Below, one piece after another: positions 33,914 through 42,108 of a stretch of 64,000 nucleotides of DNA. The DNA lies in NCBI GenBank assembly GCA_015233155.1, contig JADFYG010000021.1, positions 20,628 to 84,627 of the forward strand, read 5' to 3'. The notes beneath the pieces are model-generated. The model did not search any database. It had not been told where the DNA came from and saw only the letters and a list, made by a program, of their open reading frames with translations. Source of the DNA: Candidatus Rifleibacteriota bacterium (lineage in GTDB: Bacteria; Muiribacteriota; Ozemobacteria; Ozemobacterales; Ozemobacteraceae). The translations under genes and the position numbers were made by a program. The number at the start of each line of letters is the position of its first letter. Positions within the stretch are counted from its first letter, which is position 1.

Positions 33914-34543
33914 ATGCCTGCTCACTCCGCACGAAAGCTGCCTCCGCTATTTTTGGCTTCTCAGTCCCCAAGACGACGCGAGATTCTCGATGAGATCGGC
34001 ATTCCGTTCTCGGTTATTTCCTCCCCCTACCAGGAGAAAATCTCCGACGTCGAAGATCTGCTACCGACAGAACAGGCTTCCAAGCTTGCGGCTTTGAAGG
34101 CTTATCATGCGGCAAAAGCCGTCTCTGGCGGTATCGTTATCGGAGCCGACACCATTGTGGTGCTCGACAAACACATACTTGGAAAGCCACGGGACCGCGA
34201 AGATGCCCGTCGGATGCTCGAACTGCTTGCGGGGAAGCCTCACAAAGTCATTACCGGTGTTGCTCTTGTGAATACAATCGATCTTTCGACTGTCACGCAT
34301 TCCGAAGTTACCAGGGTATTTTTTCGAGGTCTCTCGGCGCGTGAAATCGATCGTTATCTGGATACACCCGAACCCTACGATAAGGCGGGAGCCTATGCGA
34401 TTCAGGGTCTGGCCGGGCTTTTCGTCGAACGCATAGACGGCTGCTACTATAATGTTGTCGGCTTTCCGCTTGTCGCGTTTTCACGTCTCATGAAAGAGGC
34501 TGGCTACGATCTTTTCGACTATGTTGGAAAAAAGCTGTCATGA
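33914..34543 (+). CDS. maf: Maf-like nucleoside triphosphate pyrophosphatase
   Basis: House-cleaning phosphatase of 209 residues that hydrolyses non-canonical or excess nucleotides such as dTTP/UTP. The N-terminal LFLASQSPRRREILDEIGIPF and later GADTIVVLDKHILGKPRDREDARRML and GAYAIQGLAGLFVERIDGCYYNVVGFPL are the family signatures, with catalytic Asp in GADT. Complete. GAGGAGAACCTGATTCC precedes ATG. Continues the gltX-apbE run. Confidence 0.92.
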   Translation: MPAHSARKLPPLFLASQSPRRREILDEIGIPFSVISSPYQEKISDVEDLLPTEQASKLAALKAYHAAKAVSGGIVIGADTIVVLDKHILGKPRDREDARRMLELLAGKPHKVITGVALVNTIDLSTVTHSEVTRVFFRGLSAREIDRYLDTPEPYDKAGAYAIQGLAGLFVERIDGCYYNVVGFPLVAFSRLMKEAGYDLFDYVGKKLS

Positions 34544-34669
34544 TCGCGTTGTTGGGACAAAGCCGCATTTATTTCAAGTCTCCAATATTTTCAGCCTGCA
34601 TGTGGTTGAGTATCTATGCTGCTCGCAATGAGTTGTCAGAACGTTTTTGAGAAATAAAGGAGTTTCGCC

Positions 34670-35173
34670 ATGAGAATCGCCGTATACCCGGGAAGTTTCG
34701 ACCCCTTCACCTATGGTCATCTCGATATCCTGGAACGCAGTCTCAGGCTGTTTGATAAGGTCATTGTGGGAGTTCTGCTGAATCCGACGAAGCAGTGCCT
34801 TCTTGCTTCGTCAAAACGGGTGGAGTTGATCAAACAGGCTGTAGCAGATCATGACAACGTGGTTGTCGATCAGTTTAACGGTTTGCTCATCGATTACTGT
34901 AAAAAAGTCGGTGCCTGTGCCGTCATTCGTGGTTTGCGTGTGGTTTCCGACTATGAATATGAATTACAGATGACTAACATAAACAAGCAGCTCGCTCCCG
35001 ACCTGGAAACGGTATTTATGATGGCCGCCAGTCAATATTCATTTTTAAGTTCGAGTATTGTTCGTGAAGTCGCGCGATATGGCGGCAATCTGGCTACAAT
35101 GGTTTCACCGGCAACCATTGAAGAGCTGAAACGCTGCTTCGAAACAACCTGGAAGATAAAAGAGAATAAATGA
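34670..35173 (+). CDS. coaD: Phosphopantetheine adenylyltransferase
   Basis: Coenzyme A synthesis enzyme (fourth step), transferring AMP from ATP to 4'-phosphopantetheine to give dephospho-CoA. 167 residues, normal. N-terminal nucleotidyltransferase motif VYPGSFDPFTYGHLDIL with the T/HxGH site, RGLRVVSDYEYELQM, and SSSIVREVARYGG near the end. AAAGGAGTTTCGCC before ATG. A 126-base gap separates it from maf, so it may have its own promoter. Converges with nifS. Confidence 0.95.
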   Translation: MRIAVYPGSFDPFTYGHLDILERSLRLFDKVIVGVLLNPTKQCLLASSKRVELIKQAVADHDNVVVDQFNGLLIDYCKKVGACAVIRGLRVVSDYEYELQMTNINKQLAPDLETVFMMAASQYSFLSSSIVREVARYGGNLATMVSPATIEELKRCFETTWKIKENK

Positions 35174-35187
35174 AGTAAAGATTCTGT

Positions 35188-36402
35188 TTAATGCTGGAAG
35201 GCTTTTGCCTGTTTGCGAATCTCCTGGGTGTAGAAAGGCGACATGTCGCGCAACTTATCGACGATTCCAGGCATGACGCTCAACACATAATCGACCTCGG
35301 CTTCGGTCGTGAATCGAGACAGGGAAAACCGTGTCGAGCCGTGCGCATACGAAAAAGGTACACCCATTGCCATCAGCACATGTGATGGCTCGAGGCTTCC
35401 CGAAGTGCAGGCTGACCCGGACGAAGCCGCGATACCGGCCGCGCTGAGATGCAACAGGATCGCTTCGCCCTCGATAAATTCGAAGCCGATATTGGTCGTG
35501 TTGGGAATTCTCCAGTGCGGGTTTCCGTTCAGATATGAAAATGGAATCTTTTCCATGAGTCCTTTTTCAAGCTTGTCGCGCAAGGTTCTTACACGATTGT
35601 TTTCTTCGAACATCGCGTTAATTGCGAGCCGACAAGCCTTTCCCAAACCGACGATGTATGGCACGTTTTCCGTGCCGGCCCGCCGACTGCGTTCCTGGTG
35701 GCCGCCGATCATAAAAGGATGCAGCCGCGTCCCGCGTCTTACGTAAAGCACTCCGATGCCTTTGGGGGCATGCAATTTATGTCCCGAAATCGATAGAAGA
35801 TCGACCGGAAGCTTTTTCATATCAAGCGGTATTTTGCCGGCAGCCTGAACGGCATCCGTATGAAGCAGCACGCCCTTTTCACGACAGATCGCTCCGATTT
35901 CCTCAATCGGAAAAAGAGTCCCGGTTTCATTGTTGGCAAACATGATGGAGACAAGCCCCGTCTCAGGAGTGATAGCGGTTTTCAGCTCGTGCAGATCAAT
36001 ATTGCCCTGTTTGTCGACCGGAAGCTGGGTTACGCTATAGCCTTTCCCGGTCAGGTATTTTCCAACGGATAATACTGCCGGATGCTCGACCTTGGTCGTA
36101 ATGAAATGCTTTTTTTCCGGGAGGGCTTCGAAAGCTCCTCGAATAGCATGATTATCTGATTCCGTTCCGCAGGAGGTGAAGACAATCTCTTCCGGGGCGC
36201 AGTTCAACAGTGCGGCGACTTCAGCGCGGGCATGTTCGATGTGTTTGGCGACCTGTCCACCGAAAAAATGCATCGAGCTGGCGTTACCGTAAAACTTGTC
36301 GAAGAAGGGCATCATCGCTTCGATAACTTCGGGAGCGACCGCGCAGGTGGCGTTGTTGTCAAAATATATCAGTGGTGGTGTGACAACAGGTGATGAAGTC
36401 AT
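35188..36402 (-). CDS. nifS: Cysteine desulfurase (NifS/IscS type)
   Basis: PLP enzyme of 404 residues that takes sulphur from cysteine for Fe-S cluster assembly on NifU. Seen: YFDNNATCAVAPEVIEAM, FTSCGTESDNHAI, MFANNETGTLFPI, the PLP lysine in LLSISGHKLHAPKGIGVLYVR (about 207) and the persulphide cysteine in SSGSACTSGSLEPSHVL (about 333). Start overlaps the nifU stop by four bases (ATGA). The pairing with a three-domain NifU marks a NIF-type system, used by several anaerobes for general Fe-S supply even without nitrogenase. Confidence 0.93.
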   Translation of the reverse strand: MTSSPVVTPPLIYFDNNATCAVAPEVIEAMMPFFDKFYGNASSMHFFGGQVAKHIEHARAEVAALLNCAPEEIVFTSCGTESDNHAIRGAFEALPEKKHFITTKVEHPAVLSVGKYLTGKGYSVTQLPVDKQGNIDLHELKTAITPETGLVSIMFANNETGTLFPIEEIGAICREKGVLLHTDAVQAAGKIPLDMKKLPVDLLSISGHKLHAPKGIGVLYVRRGTRLHPFMIGGHQERSRRAGTENVPYIVGLGKACRLAINAMFEENNRVRTLRDKLEKGLMEKIPFSYLNGNPHWRIPNTTNIGFEFIEGEAILLHLSAAGIAASSGSACTSGSLEPSHVLMAMGVPFSYAHGSTRFSLSRFTTEAEVDYVLSVMPGIVDKLRDMSPFYTQEIRKQAKAFQH

Positions 36403-37274
36403 GCGTCTCTGGCCTCCTCGACTTCGATGTCGGGAGAAACTCGTTCCCGGAGCTTCTGTTGTACCAGGTGTTGCAGGGTGGCACTCGCACCCATGCAGTG
36501 CGAACAGGCTCCTTTCAGTCTCACGATAACGCGATTGCCGTCAACATCGACCAGTTCGATATCTCCTCCGTCATTTCGCATCGGTTGAGCGATTTCTTCG
36601 GAAATTATTTTTTGAATCAGCGCAATTTTTTGGATGGTCGTCATTTTTTTCGGTTTGCCGGTCTCAGTATCGCCGGGAATTCGTGAGCCGGCCGTCGCTC
36701 CGGCTCGCGCCATTTCTTCTCTAAGTATGCGGTCGAGGTCTGGAAGGCAACCGCCGCAACCGCCGCCCGCTTTAGTGTAGTTGGTAATCTGCTCGACGGT
36801 TGTGAGATGGTTTTCGCGGATGTTCCTGCGAATCTTATCTTCGTCGACCCAGAAGCATTTGCAGATAATCGGTGATTCGTTTTCTGTATGCTTTTTGACT
36901 TCTTCACCACTGAATGATGAAAGGGCTGCCTCCAGTGCTTCACGTCCCATGACGGAGCAATGCATCTTTTGCTCCGGCAGGCCACCCAGAAATTTTGCTA
37001 TATCGTCGTTGGTGATCTTGCCTGCTTCTTCCAGCGTGATACCTTTTACCATTTCGGTGAGTGCTGACGCACTTGCGATTGCGCTGGCACAGCCGAACGT
37101 CTTGAACTTGGCATCAACAATTTTCTTCGATGCGGGATCTATTTTGAGAAAAAGTTTCAGGGCGTCGCCACAAGCGAGGGAACCTACCTCACCGACAGCG
37201 TTTGCATCTTCTATTTCTCCGACATTGCGCGGATTAGTAAAGTGATCGATGACGGAGTTTGTATAATTCCACAT
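36399..37274 (-). CDS. nifU: Fe-S cluster assembly scaffold NifU (three domains)
   Basis: Full-length scaffold of 291 residues. Domain 1 is IscU-like with the three cluster cysteines in SLACGDALK (about 35), TFGCASAIAS (about 62) and MHCSVMG (about 106). Domain 2 is the central [2Fe-2S] unit: ICKCFWVDEDKIRR (137, 139) and GGGCGGCLPDL (about 172, 175). Domain 3 is NifU C-terminal, GGDIELVDVDGN and GACSHCMGASATL with the C-x2-C cluster site. Preceded by AAGGAGAATTCATAAAT-ATG. First gene of the nifUS pair, divergent from the riboswitch/M23 gene. Confidence 0.94.
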   Translation of the reverse strand: MWNYTNSVIDHFTNPRNVGEIEDANAVGEVGSLACGDALKLFLKIDPASKKIVDAKFKTFGCASAIASASALTEMVKGITLEEAGKITNDDIAKFLGGLPEQKMHCSVMGREALEAALSSFSGEEVKKHTENESPIICKCFWVDEDKIRRNIRENHLTTVEQITNYTKAGGGCGGCLPDLDRILREEMARAGATAGSRIPGDTETGKPKKMTTIQKIALIQKIISEEIAQPMRNDGGDIELVDVDGNRVIVRLKGACSHCMGASATLQHLVQQKLRERVSPDIEVEEARDA

Positions 37275-37347
37275 ATTTATGAATTCTCCTTGAATATTAT
37301 CAAGAACCCTTGTCCAGGGAGTAGTCTACGCAATCCATGGCAGCGGC

Positions 37348-37377
37348 ATTCTAACACACACCTCTATTTTACGGCAA
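37348..37377 (-). promoter_or_regulatory. Probable nifUS promoter
   Basis: Minus strand: -35 TTGCCG (37372-37377), 18-base spacer, -10 TAGAAT (37348-37353) with an upstream TGT (extended -10). The leader to ATG is about 65 bases. No Rrf2-type palindrome is evident. Confidence 0.5.
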
Positions 37378-37431
37378 ACCGACTTTAATAATACTTTGTC
37401 TCAAGAACCATAAAAAAATTGACTTTTTTTG

Positions 37432-37460
37432 TTGACACGAGGTTTCGTTAATGCTATAAA
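37432..37460 (+). promoter_or_regulatory. Promoter of the c-di-AMP riboswitch transcript
   Basis: -35 TTGACA (37432-37437), 17-base spacer, -10 TATAAA (37455-37460). Start of transcription would fall near 37467, just at the beginning of the riboswitch. Confidence 0.75.
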
Positions 37461-37466
37461 TGTCCC

Positions 37467-37648
37467 ACACTAGCCGAGTCTTGATTGCCCATCAAGAGCG
37501 GGGGAACCGAGTTTCTGGGGTGAATCCCTGTTTTTATGCAGGGTAGGGGGCCTTCCAATCTCCGAACCCGACAGCTAACCTCGTAGGCAAAAGGAAGGGG
37601 GCAGCTGGCCTCCGTATGAAGGCATCTATAGATGTCTCACGGATAGGG
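37467..37648 (+). ncRNA. ydaO/yuaA-type cyclic di-AMP riboswitch
   Basis: The leader carries the conserved blocks of the ydaO aptamer in order: GCCGAGTC, GGGGGAACCGAGTT, GGGGTGAATCC, AGGGGGCCTTCC, CCGAACCCGACAGCTAACC and TCGTAGGC...GGAAGG, ending near 37600. Downstream TCCGT (37611-37615) can pair with ACGGA (37639-37643) around a small GGCATC/GATGTC hairpin. That ACGGA contains the GGA standing six bases before ATG 37650, so control is more likely of translation than termination; there is no T-run. ydaO switches turn off their genes when c-di-AMP is high and often govern peptidoglycan hydrolases, as here. Confidence 0.92.
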
Positions 37649-37649
37649 C

Positions 37650-38375
37650 ATGGTCGGCGTCAGCACAATGCGAAAGCATACTGTTCTGTTCGTGATTTTG
37701 TTCGCGTTTCTGTTTGTTTCTATCTCTTGGACGCAAGCGTCCATTCCGACTCATTCTGATCATTTGTTCAGAATATCTGATGTTCCTGTCGCTCCTATCG
37801 TTTCTGAGGTTCTAACTTCTTCCGGGCAATTCTTCAACACTCTCGAACCCCGGGCATCCTTTCGTGGTGCGGTCAAGACATTCACGATCAAATCCCGGCC
37901 TCTCCTGAGATCCCCGGAAAAGATCCGTGCATTCCCAACCCGCGACATAGAAGTTCCTGCAGCAGATGATGACCATAAGTCCTGGAATGGTGGTCTGATG
38001 ATGCCGGTTGCAGGGGAACTCAGCTCTCCATTCGGGTATCGAAAGTCGCCTTTCGGTCGCAAGGTCGAATTTCACTCCGGAGTTGATCTCCGGGCTCGTG
38101 TCGGAACTGCTATTCATGCGGCAGCTCCAGGCAAAGTGGTTTTTGCCGGCTGGAAGCACGGATACGGTATGATAATCGAGATTGATCACGGCAGTGGATT
38201 CCGGACAGTTTACGCCCACTGTTCAAGGTTCATGGTAACTTTGGGTACTAACGTTCAAGCCGGATCGACAATTGCGCAGGTTGGTAACACGGGTTCGACC
38301 ACTGGTCCGCATCTTCATTTTGAAGCGATCCGGAACAATCGGTTGCTGAATCCGCTTTCTCTGATCAGGAGATAA
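37650..38375 (+). CDS. M23 family metallopeptidase (peptidoglycan endopeptidase)
   Basis: Exported LytM-type zinc peptidase of 241 residues that cuts peptide cross-links of murein. Signal peptide HTVLFVILFAFLFVSISWTQA (about 9-29); catalytic domain from about 115: GELSSPFGYRKSPFGRK, HSGVDLRARVGTAIHAAAPGKVVFAG (zinc His and Asp), YAHCSRF, and GNTGSTTGPHLHFEAI with the H-x-H site. All zinc ligands present. No LysM or SH3 domain; a ~90-residue N-terminal linker. Start 37650 has GGA at six bases; ATG 37668 is possible. Expression is gated by the c-di-AMP riboswitch. Confidence 0.92.
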   Translation: MVGVSTMRKHTVLFVILFAFLFVSISWTQASIPTHSDHLFRISDVPVAPIVSEVLTSSGQFFNTLEPRASFRGAVKTFTIKSRPLLRSPEKIRAFPTRDIEVPAADDDHKSWNGGLMMPVAGELSSPFGYRKSPFGRKVEFHSGVDLRARVGTAIHAAAPGKVVFAGWKHGYGMIIEIDHGSGFRTVYAHCSRFMVTLGTNVQAGSTIAQVGNTGSTTGPHLHFEAIRNNRLLNPLSLIRR

Positions 38376-38392
38376 TTCGAAGGTCTTTATAA

Positions 38393-38444
38393 AAAGACAC
38401 TGCCCACTGATTCTCACTATTGAGAGCAGTGGGCAGTGTTTTTT
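38393..38444. terminator. Bidirectional rho-independent terminator
   Basis: Perfect 12-bp stem CACTGCCCACTG (38398-38409) / complement (38427-38438), followed by TTTTTT on the plus strand and by a T-run on the minus strand. Serves the convergent M23 and 38471 genes. Confidence 0.85.
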
Positions 38445-38470
38445 ACGTTTTACATCTTAAAACATCGGGC

Positions 38471-38992
38471 TTAATTCATAAGATTATCTTCGGATTCCTC
38501 GTCCGGGTCTCCGGTAGTATGTTGTGACTTCTTTGATTGTTTGTACATAAGCACGGAAGCGAGTATTCCGATGATTCCTATGAGAACCCATTGCAACCCC
38601 AGATCAAGGTAGGGCTCTCCTTCGAGATGGATAAACGGCGAAAATCGTTCTTTTGTTAATCGTTGCATTGGCCGGGCAAGTTCATGGCACAACTCGGATA
38701 TTCCAACCCTGATACCCCGTCCCGACTGCCCGATAGATCGGATCATTTCCGCAACAGAAGCGGATGCGACCCCTCCTTCGGGAATTGGAGCGAGATAAAC
38801 CCAGTAACCAGGCATCAGAGCATTACTGGAGGCTTTGTCGATGATCATTCCATCGAATGAGCGTCCAAGCGACCGCCAGCCGGACATCAGAAACGAAATG
38901 GAAATTCCCAAGACCAGAATTGTTACGACTTGAAGGGGAATCCGACCGGATCTGGAAGAAATATTCATGCCTGTTTTCGAATGCAAAATCAT
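38471..38992 (-). CDS. Hypothetical two-helix membrane protein
   Basis: Unrecognised protein of 173 residues. One helix near the N-terminus (IPLQVVTILVLGISISFLMSG, about 18-38), a ~90-residue external domain with GYWVYLAPIPEGG, and a second helix near the C-terminus (LDLGLQWVLIGIIGILASVLMY, about 128-150) followed by an acidic cytoplasmic tail. ATG 38992 gives the full frame; MNISSRSG at 38968 is an alternative. Nothing in the context assigns a function. Confidence 0.55.
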   Translation of the reverse strand: MILHSKTGMNISSRSGRIPLQVVTILVLGISISFLMSGWRSLGRSFDGMIIDKASSNALMPGYWVYLAPIPEGGVASASVAEMIRSIGQSGRGIRVGISELCHELARPMQRLTKERFSPFIHLEGEPYLDLGLQWVLIGIIGILASVLMYKQSKKSQHTTGDPDEESEDNLMN

Positions 38993-39121
38993 ATTATTTA
39001 GTCCTGTTTGGCGACTCGGTGAATCGCTAATGCAGCTGGCCTGGCGTGGCTGATAATTATCGACGACATTCGCGGAGATTTCTCAATAAAATATCCGAAA
39101 CTGAATTCTGTACACGCATCC

Positions 39122-39150
39122 TTCACAACTCGCCGATTGTATGGTATATT
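39122..39150 (+). promoter_or_regulatory. Probable promoter of the 39210 gene
   Basis: -35 TTCACA (39122-39127), 17-base spacer, -10 TATATT (39145-39150), about 60 bases before the ATG. Confidence 0.5.
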
Positions 39151-39209
39151 TGTAATAAGTTCAATGACCTTTCAAGCAAATATTTTTTGAATAGACCAGG
39201 AGGTACCCT

Positions 39210-39863
39210 ATGATCCGTTCCAAGATCGCGATTGCTCTTCTGGCACTTGTTTTGAGTTCCGGAGCCGTCTTCGCCGCGAGTGATCCCGTGCCCAACTATG
39301 GTGGCATATATAATGGCGGACTAAATAACGGCACAAATAATAACGGTGGACTGAATAACGGGGCAAATATGGGGGCCAATGGCTGGCAGATCAAGCCCGG
39401 TGATCAGGTCATGATGTCCCTTCTTTCAATGGTTATCAGCGATCTTGACATGTGTCGGCAACTGATGCAGAGCAACTATGGCGAAAATATTCTCTCCATC
39501 GGTCATATCAATAATGCGCAGTCAGCACTTCGCCGCACCGACCTGGACCCGGCCTATGCTCCTCTTATTCGCGAATTACTTGATCGTCTCGGCAAGATAA
39601 AGTTTTATCTGGTAATGAACGATCTTCCGAATGTCAATATGCGGCTTAATCAGCTTCAGCAGATTATTCGTGGTGTAATCGGGGCCAATGGCGGTCAGGT
39701 CATCGGTGGATTCAATGGTGGCTATAATCTACCGCAAAACGGCGGCACTTCCTTCCCGCAAGGTGGTGGCGTTGGTTATCCGCAGAACGGCGGCACTTAT
39801 ATTCCTCAGACTCATACGAACGAAATCCCAGTCGGAAATATGACTCCTGTTCCTTCTCGCTAA
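39210..39863 (+). CDS. Secreted Asn/Gly-rich protein
   Basis: Exported protein of 217 residues. Signal peptide MIRSKIAIALLALVLSSGAVFA ends at about 22. Then an Asn-Gly low-complexity region (YNGGLNNGTNNNGGLNNG, about 32-55), a helical core of ~100 residues (MMSLLSMVISDLDMCRQLMQ, LIRELLDRLGKIKFYLVM, MRLNQLQQIIRGVIG), and a C-terminal region with repeats of the form PQNGGTSFPQGGGVGYPQ. I do not recognise the core. Excellent ribosome site (AGGAGGTACCCT), its own promoter and terminator: probably a well-expressed envelope or surface protein. Confidence 0.7.
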   Translation: MIRSKIAIALLALVLSSGAVFAASDPVPNYGGIYNGGLNNGTNNNGGLNNGANMGANGWQIKPGDQVMMSLLSMVISDLDMCRQLMQSNYGENILSIGHINNAQSALRRTDLDPAYAPLIRELLDRLGKIKFYLVMNDLPNVNMRLNQLQQIIRGVIGANGGQVIGGFNGGYNLPQNGGTSFPQGGGVGYPQNGGTYIPQTHTNEIPVGNMTPVPSR

Positions 39864-39877
39864 CTAATACAGAATTC

Positions 39878-40447
39878 GTGAGCGGGCGCATCCCTGATCG
39901 GGGTGCGCCCGCTTTTTATAATCATCCGATTTCTCTAATCGGGTTCATGGCTGCGGGAAAAACAACCGTCGGCAGTTTGCTGGCTGAGGCTCTTGGTATC
40001 CGATTCATAGATCTGGACGAAGAAATAGCCAGACGCGAAGAAGCGACGATTTCTGAGCTTTTTGAAGCATTTGGAGAAGCCGGTTTTCGCTTGAGGGAAA
40101 CAGAAGCGCTTGTTTCTGTTTTAGAATCATCCGTCGAAGTAGCTCCCAAGCCTTTTGTTCTTGCGTGCGGCGGCGGTATCGTTCATTCCACCAGGAATCA
40201 ACAGCTCTTGAAAACAAGCACCAGATGCATTTTTCTCGATGTCCCCTTCGAATGCTGTCAGGCGAGACTTGTTTTGAATTCGGAAGAGCGCCCACTGGCA
40301 CGCATGCAAACAGCGGATGAATTGATGAAGCGCTATAAAATGCGACTTCCGTTGTATCGTTCCATTGCGCACGAATGCATAAAAGCATCGGCAACGCCGG
40401 ATTCCATTGTTGAAAAAATAGTTACGGCGCTGGCTTCTTTTTCCTGA
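39878..40447 (+). CDS. aroK: Shikimate kinase
   Basis: Phosphorylates shikimate with ATP in aromatic amino acid synthesis; 189 residues as framed. Walker A GFMAAGKTTVGSLLAEALG (about 23-41), DLDEEI (shikimate/Mg site), EAGFRLRETEAL with the substrate Arg, CGGGIV and the lid Arg in SEERPLARM are all present. The 5' end is odd: the only start codon in frame before the P-loop region is GTG 39878, without a ribosome site, and the first ~12 codons are the terminator hairpin. The true start may be a non-standard codon such as ATT near 39926 (ISLIGFMAAGKT). No other aro gene adjoins. Confidence 0.85.
   Translation: MSGRIPDRGAPAFYNHPISLIGFMAAGKTTVGSLLAEALGIRFIDLDEEIARREEATISELFEAFGEAGFRLRETEALVSVLESSVEVAPKPFVLACGGGIVHSTRNQQLLKTSTRCIFLDVPFECCQARLVLNSEERPLARMQTADELMKRYKMRLPLYRSIAHECIKASATPDSIVEKIVTALASFS
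39881..39917 (+). terminator. Rho-independent terminator overlapping the aroK 5' end
   Basis: A 13-bp GC-rich stem (GCGGGCGCATCCC with GGGGTGCGCCCGC, one G-T pair) closed by A-T and followed by TTTTT at 39913-39917. It begins right after the annotated GTG start of aroK, so the hairpin lies inside the first codons. Confidence 0.8.
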
Positions 40448-40510
40448 AATAAAAACCCTCTGAATGTATGCCTCTTTATCTGATATACTGAGGAAAGAGG
40501 GCAGGATAAT

Positions 40511-42103
40511 ATGCAGGTATTGCTCGCAGTAATCGTCGCGCGGAAAAAATGTAATAAGATGCCTGGCATCTGTGTTTGTCTACTTGTCTTTTTGTTGTGT
40601 ATTACTTCCTTGCGCGTTATAGCCGCTGGATCAGCTGGTAATGGCACTGCGGATCTTTGGTTGTCCAAGGTCGAAGATGCCATGAAACAGCGAAATTTCA
40701 TCAATGCACAAGCTTATCTGACGCGTGCGAAAAATCTTGCTCCTGATCATCCGGGTGTAAAGGATCTTGAAGAGCGTCTCTCCAAAGAAATGCAGGCTGC
40801 CAAAGATGCCTGCAAAAAACTGGCTAATTTTTATCGCTCTTCAAAAGATCTTCCCAAGGCCATCACGCAGTACCAGCAAATCCTGGCCATCGATCCGAAT
40901 GACGCTGATTCCAGGAAGGCCTTAGCGGAAATGAATCAGCAGGTTCATCAGATTGAGCAGTACCATAAGACAGGGATAGTTGTTCAGGCGGACTCCGGTC
41001 GCTCCTGGGATGCCGACTTCTATTCGGCCGTTTCCCAGATGCGCCGGGCCCGTGATGCTTACGACAGCGGAAATCTGGAAATCGCCAAAGATATGGTTGA
41101 TCAGATTCTGAAACGTGAAAAAGAGTTCGGCGAAGCCAAAAAAATGAGAGTTGAAATTTTACGCGCGATTCAGATGAAACAACTGCTCACTGAATATAAT
41201 GATTCAGTTAACAAAGGCGCCCTACAGGAAGCCATCGAACATCTAGACCGTTTGATAATGATGCGACCAAATGACGCAAAATTGTATCTGGAGCGCGGCC
41301 AGCTTCTACTGCGCCTGAAAAGTTTTCAGTCCGCACGTAAAGACTTTTTTTCCGCTGTAAAACGTGGGCAGCCCTTCGCTGATGTTCGTCTTCATCTCTC
41401 GGAATGCGCTGCGGGTCTGGGTGAATTCTCTCATGCCTACGCTCTTGGAAGTGCGCATCCGAACCTCCCCGGAGTCAAGACCTCCAATTTTCTATGGTTG
41501 TGCTACTGGAAAACCTATATGGCCCAGATCGTATTGCTTGGAGTTGCGCTGCTTTTCCTGTTGTGGGCTTGTGTTGTCACATTCGGACAAGTGGATAAAT
41601 TCTACGGGAGACGGTCGTTTGCAGTCCTGATTCAGACGGCGAAATATCTCGTTTATTGTTATCTCCAGGACCCAATGAGTAACCCGGCTCAGGCAACTTT
41701 TTTAGCCAAACAGCTGCGACTGCCATGGTTACACTATCTCAATGCATTGATTCTTTGCAGACAGGGAAAATTAGACGCTTCCCAGGAATCATTTCAAGCA
41801 TCCATGGCATCCCGTGCATTGGCTCCCCGTGCGTATTTCATGCTTGGATTAGTTCGTCGCAAGCTCAAGCAATCTCTCCAGGAACATGATTTCGAACAGA
41901 TGATCAGCCTGGTTCTCGCTGGTCCCCCCCCAGCATGGACACCTGAATTTTTGTTGCGGCTCGAGCGTGAAGTACTCGAAAGCCTTGGTGTCACGACAAC
42001 CCAGCGCGAGGAAATCTCTCCGGTTGCAGTTGAAGCTGCGACAAGCCTTGGAATGATTTCTATCGCTTCTTTCCAACCCTATTCCCAGACTCAAAAGGGG
42101 TGA
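40511..42103 (+). CDS. TPR membrane protein, first gene of the pseudopilin/cyclase operon
   Basis: Protein of 530 residues. An N-terminal signal/anchor (GICVCLLVFLLCITSLRVIAAG, about 19-40) is followed by at least five TPR-like units in the periplasm (e.g. ADLWLSKVEDAMKQRNFINAQAYLTRAKNLAPDHP; LPKAITQYQQILAIDPNDADS; LQEAIEHLDRLIMMRPNDAKLYLERGQLLL). A second helix (TYMAQIVLLGVALLFLLWACVVTF, about 337-360) returns to the cytoplasm with further helical repeats. An extended -10 TGATATACT lies at 40481-40489. It would serve as an assembly scaffold for the exported proteins that follow; inference from position. Confidence 0.7.
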   Translation: MQVLLAVIVARKKCNKMPGICVCLLVFLLCITSLRVIAAGSAGNGTADLWLSKVEDAMKQRNFINAQAYLTRAKNLAPDHPGVKDLEERLSKEMQAAKDACKKLANFYRSSKDLPKAITQYQQILAIDPNDADSRKALAEMNQQVHQIEQYHKTGIVVQADSGRSWDADFYSAVSQMRRARDAYDSGNLEIAKDMVDQILKREKEFGEAKKMRVEILRAIQMKQLLTEYNDSVNKGALQEAIEHLDRLIMMRPNDAKLYLERGQLLLRLKSFQSARKDFFSAVKRGQPFADVRLHLSECAAGLGEFSHAYALGSAHPNLPGVKTSNFLWLCYWKTYMAQIVLLGVALLFLLWACVVTFGQVDKFYGRRSFAVLIQTAKYLVYCYLQDPMSNPAQATFLAKQLRLPWLHYLNALILCRQGKLDASQESFQASMASRALAPRAYFMLGLVRRKLKQSLQEHDFEQMISLVLAGPPPAWTPEFLLRLEREVLESLGVTTTQREEISPVAVEAATSLGMISIASFQPYSQTQKG

Positions 42104-42108
42104 TAACT

